A stretch of DNA of 64,000 bases from Platanthera guangdongensis. Taxonomy: Eukaryota > Streptophyta > Magnoliopsida > Asparagales > Orchidaceae. Position numbers and translations under genes: made by a program. The stretch covers positions 114,905,314 to 114,969,313 of the forward strand of contig CM077160.1 of the NCBI GenBank assembly GCA_039583875.1. The letters run 5' to 3'. Each line of letters begins with the position of its first letter. Position 1 is the stretch's first letter. This document shows positions 61,826 to 64,000 of this stretch, piece by piece. The notes below the pieces were generated by a model, which saw nothing but the letters and a program-made list of their open reading frames with translations, did no database searches and had not been told where the DNA came from.

Positions 61826-64000
61826 GAATGTCCAAAGGCCACCAAAACGCCGATCAGGTATTTGGACAGTGGATGCTCCCGGCATATGACTGGGACAAGA
61901 AGCCTGCTGCGTGATTACACTCCAGTCGAGAATGGACTCAAAGTCATATTTGGAGGGTCAGATCGAGGAGTCACCAGAGGTTACGGTATGATTTCCAACG
62001 GTATAATCTCTATCACTGACATGGCTTATGTTGAAGGGTTAAACCATAACCTGATCAGTGTAAGTCAGTTATGTGACAGAGGTTATGATGTTAAGTTCTG
62101 CAAGGATAAATGTCTGATAATTTCACGTACCACTTCTGAGACGGTATTATCAGGCATTAGGAGCAAAAATATCTTCTGCTTAGATTTTCTCAGTTTAGAT
62201 ACATCTACCCCTGTATGCCTTGTGGCAACAGGCAGTGCATCTCTTTGTGAACAATGGCACAAGAGATTGGCACATATTAATTTCAAAACAATTAGTATGC
62301 TGTTTTCTAAAAACTTAGTAAGGGATGCCCCCGTTATCAAGTGCGTCAAAGATAGCCCCTGTCCTGCATGCCAGATGGGCAAACAGACTGGGCTACCTTT
62401 AAGAGCATTACAGACAAAGACTCTTCCCGATGTCTTTACCTTCTACATATGGACTTGTTTGGTCCAATGCAAGTTCATAGCTTGGGAGGCAAGTCCTATA
62501 CGCTAGTGATAGTTGATGATCATTCTCGGTTTACTTGGGTGTTCTTCTTAAAACGAAAGTCAGATACGTTTGACATCTTCACTAGTTTTGTCAAGCAGGT
62601 TTAGAACGAATTTAACTTCTCAGTGGTCAAAATCAGAAGTGACCACGGAACAGAATTCGAATCTGGTGCTATGACAGAGTTTTGTGAAGAACAAGGTATC
62701 TTTCATGAGTTTTCCTCCCCGTGCACTCCTCAGCAAAATGGAGTTGCGGAGAGGAGAAATAGAACTCTCATTGAAACCTGCACGACAATGTTGAAAGACG
62801 CTTCTCTCCCAGAATACTTCTGGGCAGAGGCTGTCAATACAGCTTATCATGTACAAAACCGAGCATTGATCAACAAGCATCATCGTAAGACGCCTTACGA
62901 GCTACTGAAAGGCAGAAAACCAACCATGTCCTACTTAAGGATCTTTGGTTGCAGATGCTATGTACTGAATAATGGGAAGTACCCGCGTACTAAATTTGGT
63001 GAAAAATGCTTCGAAGGCATATTCTTGTGCTATATTTCCCACAGTCGGGCATATAGGGTCTTCAATAAGAAAACCTTAGTGGTAGAAGAATCAATAAATG
63101 TTGTATTTGATGAAGGAAGTTTGCTTAACAGCAATTCTTCCAGTGGTATTCTTGAAGATGCAGGTGTACGACTTGAACAGCTGAGTCTGGATGAGACCGC
63201 TAAAGATGACACTCCTAAGTACGTCAAAGTTTCCACCTCCACGTCATCTGGAAATGTTGAAGATCAAACTGGAACAAATCTCTTAGAATAAGGAGAAGCC
63301 CAAGAAGTAGTCGAAGCTCCAGACGCCAGACTTCTAGAGCTCCGGCACGTGAGGGATCATCCTAGAGATCAGATCATCGGAGATCCTCGTGTCGGTGTCA
63401 GAACTCGAAGAGGTACTGTTAACGAAGTTTTGCATCTTAGCTTCCTGTCACAGGTTGAGCCAAAGAAGTTCGACGAGGCGAACAAAGATGTGGCATGGAT
63501 TTTGGTCATGCAAGATGAACTACATCAATTCGAACGTTGCAACGTTTGGACGCTGGTTCCCAGACCACACAAGCAGAATGTGATTGGCACCAAGTGGATC
63601 TTCAGAAACAAACTGGATGAACATGGTGTCATCATAAAGAACAAGGCAAGGCTGGTGGCTCAAGGTTACAGATAGGAGGAGGGGATTGACTTCGACCAGA
63701 CCTTCGCGCCAGTAGCAAGGCTCGAGGCAATCAGATTATTCCTGGCATATGCTTCGCACAAAGGATTCACAGTCTATCAAATGGATGTGAAATCAGCATT
63801 CCTGAACGGAGACCTGAAAGAGGAAGTATACGTCGCTCAACCCCCAGGTTTTGTCAATCCTACTTATCCCAATCATGTGTATTTTCTCAATAAAGCTCTA
63901 TATGGTTTAAAACAAGCTCCACGAGCTTGGTATGAGACTTTATCTAGTTTTCTTCTTGAGAACAAGTTCTCTAGAGGTAAAATAGATAAAACATTGTTTC
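61820..64000 (+). pseudogene. pol of element G (partial, several stops)
   Basis: Protease YLDSGCSRHMTG; GAG-pre-integrase WHKRLAHINF with CPACQMGKQ; integrase [26 protein letters not shown]. Lesions: a 1-nt loss near 62390, Gln to TAG at about 62602-62604, a stop near 63290, and Gln to TAG at about 63673-63675. RT continues in frame to the window edge ([31 protein letters not shown]). The YVDD block and RNase H are outside the window. Confidence 0.92.

Larger units (their letters stand above)
57821..64000 (+). mobile_element. Sirevirus-type copia element G (right end outside window)
   Basis: Inserted in the third ORF of F; left flank GAAAG (57816-57820). Same family as E, with LTR and coding DNA alignable throughout. 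gag and pol carry scattered stops and 1-nt shifts, but the GAG-pre-integrase region lost from E is present. Confidence 0.93.

Overview
The window is a block of nested LTR retrotransposons from a flowering-plant nuclear genome, with no recognisable host gene. The evidence is the density of Ty1/copia and Ty3/gypsy elements, methionine-initiator-tRNA-type primer sites (TGGTATCAGA), 5-bp target duplications, plant-type short GT-AG introns, and a tRNA-derived SINE. I cannot name the species. Letters A, A2, B, C, D, D0, E, F, G and X are my own labels.

Layout. 1-5118: minus-strand copia element A, whose 3' LTR runs off the left edge. 5119-6071: LTR-like fragment X, probably minus strand. 6072-9977 and 24615-27721: the 3' half of a plus-strand Sirevirus-type copia element C (integrase and RNase H remnants, a long third ORF, 3' LTR). 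9978-24614: a 14.6-kb minus-strand Ty3/gypsy Tat-lineage element B (TSD TTGAA) inserted in the third ORF of C. B carries two RNases H, an 86-bp x 17 tandem array, and two spliced genes in antisense; one of these is split by a solo LTR (13481-15049, TSD GGTGT). 27722-28293: tail of another Sirevirus, D0. 28294-29962: an LTR shared between D0 and the next element, D. D (29963-49805 in pieces) is interrupted by minus-strand copia A2 (30183-35529) in its gag, by Sirevirus E (39262-48450, perfect TSD GAGAC) between its pol and third ORF, and by Sirevirus F (from 49806) in its third ORF. F is interrupted in its own third ORF by Sirevirus G (57821 to the right edge).

How the parts work. The Sirevirus-type copies encode Gag (UBN2-like domain, CCHC knuckle, coiled coil) and Pol (protease, integrase, RT, RNase H). 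Each pol that lies largely inside the window carries stops, frameshifts or deletions, so none looks autonomous. C, D and F also carry a related third ORF downstream of pol; E lacks it. In C, D and F this ORF is preceded by a TATA-like box and by an array of the same palindrome that fills that element's own LTR U3 (CTCGAG in C, GTCGAC in D, TCGTCGA in F). I read this as a U3-like internal promoter, and it is the most unusual feature here.

Other points worth attention: an intron-like segment that would join gag to pol in frame in G; the two TATA-driven, intron-containing antisense genes of element B; an LTR shared by two elements; and a SINE sitting exactly on an internal deletion in C. All coordinates, motif matches and divergence estimates were made by eye.
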